A DNA stretch of 64,000 bases from contig JAIVEN010000002.1 in assembly GCA_026686845.1 (NCBI GenBank), forward strand, positions 24,774,001-24,838,000. Direction: 5' to 3'. The notes beneath the pieces were generated by a model, which was not told the origin of the DNA, searched no databases, and was given only the letters and a program-made list of their open reading frames with translations. Positions 60,722 through 64,000 of this stretch are shown in pieces (position 1 is the stretch's first letter; every line of letters begins with the position of its first letter). Origin of the DNA: Adenanthera pavonina. Lineage: Eukaryota > Streptophyta > Magnoliopsida > Fabales > Fabaceae. A program made the position numbers and the translations under genes.

Positions 60722-61189
60722 ATTAACTATGGGCCCTAGGCTAAGTTATTCGTCCTTCCCCAAAAATTTAGGCCAATCATGGGAGTTAGTGTTGGTCCCA
60801 AAAAAGAAAACACTCATGGGAGTTGGTTGCAGAGTTCGACGTAGTAGTTCTTCTGTTCTTTTGTCGTCAGAGCTTGCTGGTAGGTGGTAACTTAAGGTTT
60901 CACTCTTTTCGAGCCCATTTTTTTAATAAAATTACCTTTTCATTTTTCATTCTCATTACATTTTTAAAATAAGTCTCATATTCATACCCAACAAAATTTG
61001 ATAAATTTTTTCATTGGCTGTCAACACTCCTCTGAATATTATAAGGACTGACTTTTTAAAAAATAATTTATTTAAGGAGGTGGTGTTTAATAGAGTATAT
61101 TAATGTCGTATGATTCAAGTAGCAAACCTCACATTAATAGGATAAAACTAGTATTGTTAACTTTTTTCAAAATTATGAGGCTCAAATAT
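60722..61189 (+). other. GGGCCCTAGG segment and an extra RTE 3' end
   Basis: Colinear with 20822-21190. At about 61075-61165 the words GTGTTTAATAGAGTATATTAATGTCGTATGATTCA... and AATAGGATAAAACTAGTATTGTT repeat the closing segment of the RTE fragment, so a second, shorter RTE end probably precedes the main one. Confidence 0.45.
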
Positions 61190-61800
61190 TTGGCTCAAAG
61201 TTTAGATATTTGGGATCAATTTTATAGAGTGATAGTGAAATTGATGGGGATGTTATACATAGGATACAAGTTATATGGTTAAAGTGGGAAAAAATATCAG
61301 GAGTTATTTATGATCGCAATGTATCCGCTAAGTTTAAAGGAAAGTTCCATCGAACAGCTATAAGGCCAACAATAATATATGGTAGTAAATATTAGACTTT
61401 GAAAGGATAATAAGAGTATAAGATGAGAGTAGTAGAGATGAGAATGTTGAGATGCATGTGTAGTTATACAAAGTTGGATAAGATGCGAAATGACTGTATA
61501 CGAAGGAAAGTTGGAGTAGCATTTATCAAGGAGAAAATGGTGAAAAATTGTTTAAGGTGGTTTAGGCATGTATAAATAAGAGGATAAGAAGAGCCAGTAA
61601 GGAGAGTTGATCAAATGACTTGGAATCTTATCAAAAGGCGTAGATGATGATCAAAAAGGACAATAAAGGAAGTTATAAGGAATGATCTTTTGAGAAATGA
61701 TTTATCTGAAGAGATAATATTTGATAAAGCCCATTGGCGTCATATGATCAATGTAGCCGACCCCACATAGTGTAATAAGACTAATGTTGTTGTTGCTGTG
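61190..61800 (+). mobile_element. RTE-clade LINE 3' end (unit 4 copy), decayed
   Basis: The best readable copy: FRYLGSILQSDSEIDGDVIH, FHRTAIRPTIIYGS, MRMLRCMCSYTKLDKMRNDC, IRRKVGV and RRVDQMTWNLIKRR are visible in plus-strand frames, followed by ACCCCACATAGTGTAATAAG and a GTTGTTGTTGCTG tail. Several stops. Same insertion as in units 2 and 3. Confidence 0.8.
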
Positions 61801-62487
61801 AGGCACAAATTTTAATATTAATGCATTCTTTTATTTTATTTTAAAGCAAATGTCTAACCTTTTTTTTAGAACCAAACCTTTAATATTGACTAGCACATCT
61901 ATCTAATATATAATACAAAAGGAGAGCAAAAGTAGCTTTCTTAGAGGTTTGGCAAATCCAAATCTAAAGCAACTCTGGTAGTTTTGAAAAATCTACTATA
62001 ACACCTAGTAGAATGAGATATTTAGTCATAATATTTAATATCCATATATTTAAAAAATAATTCAAATCTTTTTATTGCTATAATTTTTCTTTATATTTAA
62101 ATTAGACATTCATTCATGCCATACATGATTCATTTAGTCATATGCTTAAAAAATAAATATTTAAAAAATGTTTAAATATAATAAAATATATGATAAATAA
62201 TAAAATTAAGTATTAGAAAACCAAAATTAAAAAATAAATTTAAATAAATTTAAATCATAATATGGGTCAAAAGACTTGGAATTTATTAATTTTTAAAAAT
62301 AAAGTTATAAATATTGTCTCTTTTCATACACTTAAAAAATCCTATCAAAGCAACTATTTATAAAATCATTATTTTTGTATCTTATCAATCACTAAGAAAT
62401 TTTTTTGATACTCACACAAAGTTGATAATGCGTGAGGATAGAACTTTATATAGGCACCAATTTCATGGAACTATCCATCAAGCTCTT
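61801..62487. other. AT-rich tract, unit 4 copy, first part
   Basis: Colinear with 21823-23096 (without the Tourist-like element, whose empty site is at about 61938). No gene. Confidence 0.6.
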
Positions 62488-63170
62488 TGATGGAGATCAA
62501 AAAGGCGTTCAAAAGATTCTTAGGCGATATCAACATGATTCCTTACAATGAATTTTTAGATTCTTTTTATTAGATAATTTTATTTATTTATTTTTGTTGG
62601 TTTCCAATCTGTATTTCTTTGGAGCCAAAATCATTAATTATATTTAAATTAGAAAAAATAAAATCTATTAGATATTCTTTGAAAAATTTCTTAGATTTAA
62701 ATTAAAGAAATTATCTAATAGTATTAGGATTAGAATATCAATTTTATTATTTTTCTTTGAATTTTTTTTTTAGGATTTTTTATAATTAGATATATCTTTT
62801 AGATTTCCTAGATTTAATAGGATTATTTGAGTATCAAATATTCCTAATTAGGTTTTTCATAGTTTGCCTATTTAAAGGCTCTTATGTAATACTTATTCGG
62901 CAGAGATGAGTTGAATAATATTTTGTATTTTGAGTTCTTCCCCTAAACTCTTCTATTATCTCTCTCCCCTTGAGTTCTATCTTTGAACTCTTGCTGTCTT
63001 TCTGCTTCTCTCCCCATTCTTTCTGTCTCTTTCCTCCCTTATTCTATATATTTCTCCCTTAAACTCTTTCTATTTTTCCTCTCAATTTCTCTCAGATTCT
63101 TCTACTTGTCCTTCTACTTTCTGTGTTCTCTTCTCTGTCTATTCTCATTTGCTCACATCACACTTAATGG
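62488..63170 (+). mobile_element. Solo LTR, 683 bp
   Basis: The ends TGATGGAGATC...CTCACATCA (TGATG...CATCA) are flanked by CTCTT (62483-62487) and CACTT (63171-63175), one mismatch; units 2 (about 23097) and 3 (about 41475) are uninterrupted. A TATTTAAAGG promoter-like box near 62870, followed by a CT-rich leader, fits an LTR of Copia or short gypsy type read on the plus strand. The open frame at 62983-63186 comes from the CT-rich leader and is not a gene. Confidence 0.75.
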
Positions 63171-63175
63171 ATTTG

Positions 63176-64000
63176 GATTTTGGTAAATTTTCCAGAATTG
63201 GATTTCTTAAGAATATAAAATATGTCACACCAAATATATTTATCCTAGAATTTCGTTTCCAATTCTATTTTTAGCCTCTTATTCTTGCATACCAAACGAA
63301 CCTGCAAATGAATAGAAATTTAAATTATAAAGTTTAAGAAAAGCAAAATATACTTAAAATTATAAATATGAAAGAAATATATAGAAAAAATTGCTAAAAA
63401 AACTAAGAAATGAAGAAATCAAATTAGATAACTATATGTATTTATCTGCTAGAATAGAAATTTCTTAGGAATTAACTTTTGTAAGAAAAGAATAAATAAT
63501 AGGGAAAGATGAAGAAAATTAAATAAACATGAAGTTTTGAAAAACAAAAAGAAAAATTTTCTTGGTAATGAGATATAAAAACAAATCTACATAATGGATA
63601 ATATTAGAATCCGAAATACAAAAGGTAAGGCGATTTTAGTTTGAAATGTAGAGTAAGGGAGAAAAATCCAAAATCAATGAGACAAATTGTAAGGAATTAT
63701 GTATAGAAAAATGGTCACATGTCACAAAAATCTATACAATATTTATAAATTTAAAAAAAATAAATATAATCAGTTGTGTTTTAGTGCTTTTAAGGAGGTG
63801 TTTCTAAAAAACATTAAAACACACAAATAAATTATATAAAAAAATAAACATATAATTCAAATGAAATATATATAATTGGTTAGGGAAAAAATTAAAACAC
63901 ATAAATAAATGATGATAGAAAAAACACATAAAAATATTATAATTGATCGAAATAGATCTAAAAAGTATAATATTAAATTATAAAATATAATAATAGATAT
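63176..64000. repeat. AT-rich tract, unit 4 copy, second part
   Basis: Colinear with 23098-23930 and 41478-42310; the diverged AACACACAAATAAATTATAT repeats begin near 63815. Runs off the window. No gene. Confidence 0.6.

Larger units (their letters stand above)
53181..64000 (+). repeat. Segmental duplication unit 4 (runs off the window)
   Basis: Starts with the same edge as units 1 and 3, contains A3 and B5, the RTE end and part of the AT-rich tract, and is cut by the window end. Private insertions lie at 59380-60028, 60448-60719 and 62488-63170. About 1 kb between A3 and B5 is missing, including most of the B5 upstream region. Confidence 0.85.

Noticed and set aside
62983..63186. Plus-strand Ser/Leu/Phe-rich frame of 67 codons
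   Set aside because: Reading of the CT-rich leader of a 683-bp solo LTR, running across its end into flanking DNA.

Overview
This window looks like nuclear DNA of a flowering plant, most likely a eudicot. It is strongly AT-rich, with plant-type TATA boxes, an L1-type LINE carrying the RNase H domain seen in plant LINEs, RTE-type LINE ends with (GTT)n tails, solo LTRs with TG...CA ends and 5-bp target duplications, and Tourist-, Stowaway- and hAT-type elements. I see no ordinary conserved housekeeping gene, rRNA, tRNA or CRISPR array. The species cannot be fixed from the sequence.

The dominant structure is a tandem segmental duplication. Four partial units repeat in the same orientation: unit 1 (1-7519), unit 2 (about 16912-30969, 5' part missing), unit 3 (30970-53180, the only complete one, 22.2 kb including later insertions) and unit 4 (53181 to the window end). 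In order, a full unit holds: a decayed minus-strand exon-bearing gene; an 'A' gene (short coiled-coil protein with a long Glu/Asp tail); a 'B' gene (76-78 residue coiled-coil protein); an RTE LINE 3' end; a very AT-rich tract; a second, destroyed B-type locus (B'); and a 2.6-kb solo LTR. Between units 1 and 2 lie 9.4 kb of unrelated sequence (7520-16911), which carry a 5'-truncated LINE with a hAT element nested in it.

A and B are the only plausible protein genes. They share a promoter layout (TATAAATA 65-73 bases before the ATG) and the same N-terminal core, so they are one family. I do not recognise this family. Copies that look intact are B1 (6696-6926), B2 (18783-19019) and A3 (56682-57176). 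A1, A2, B3, B5 and B' are broken by different small lesions, giving a graded birth-and-death series in one window.

Because the units are paralogous, empty sites can be read directly. Many transposon insertions are therefore supported both by their ends and target duplications and by an uninterrupted copy elsewhere in the window. This allows insertions to be ordered relative to the duplications.
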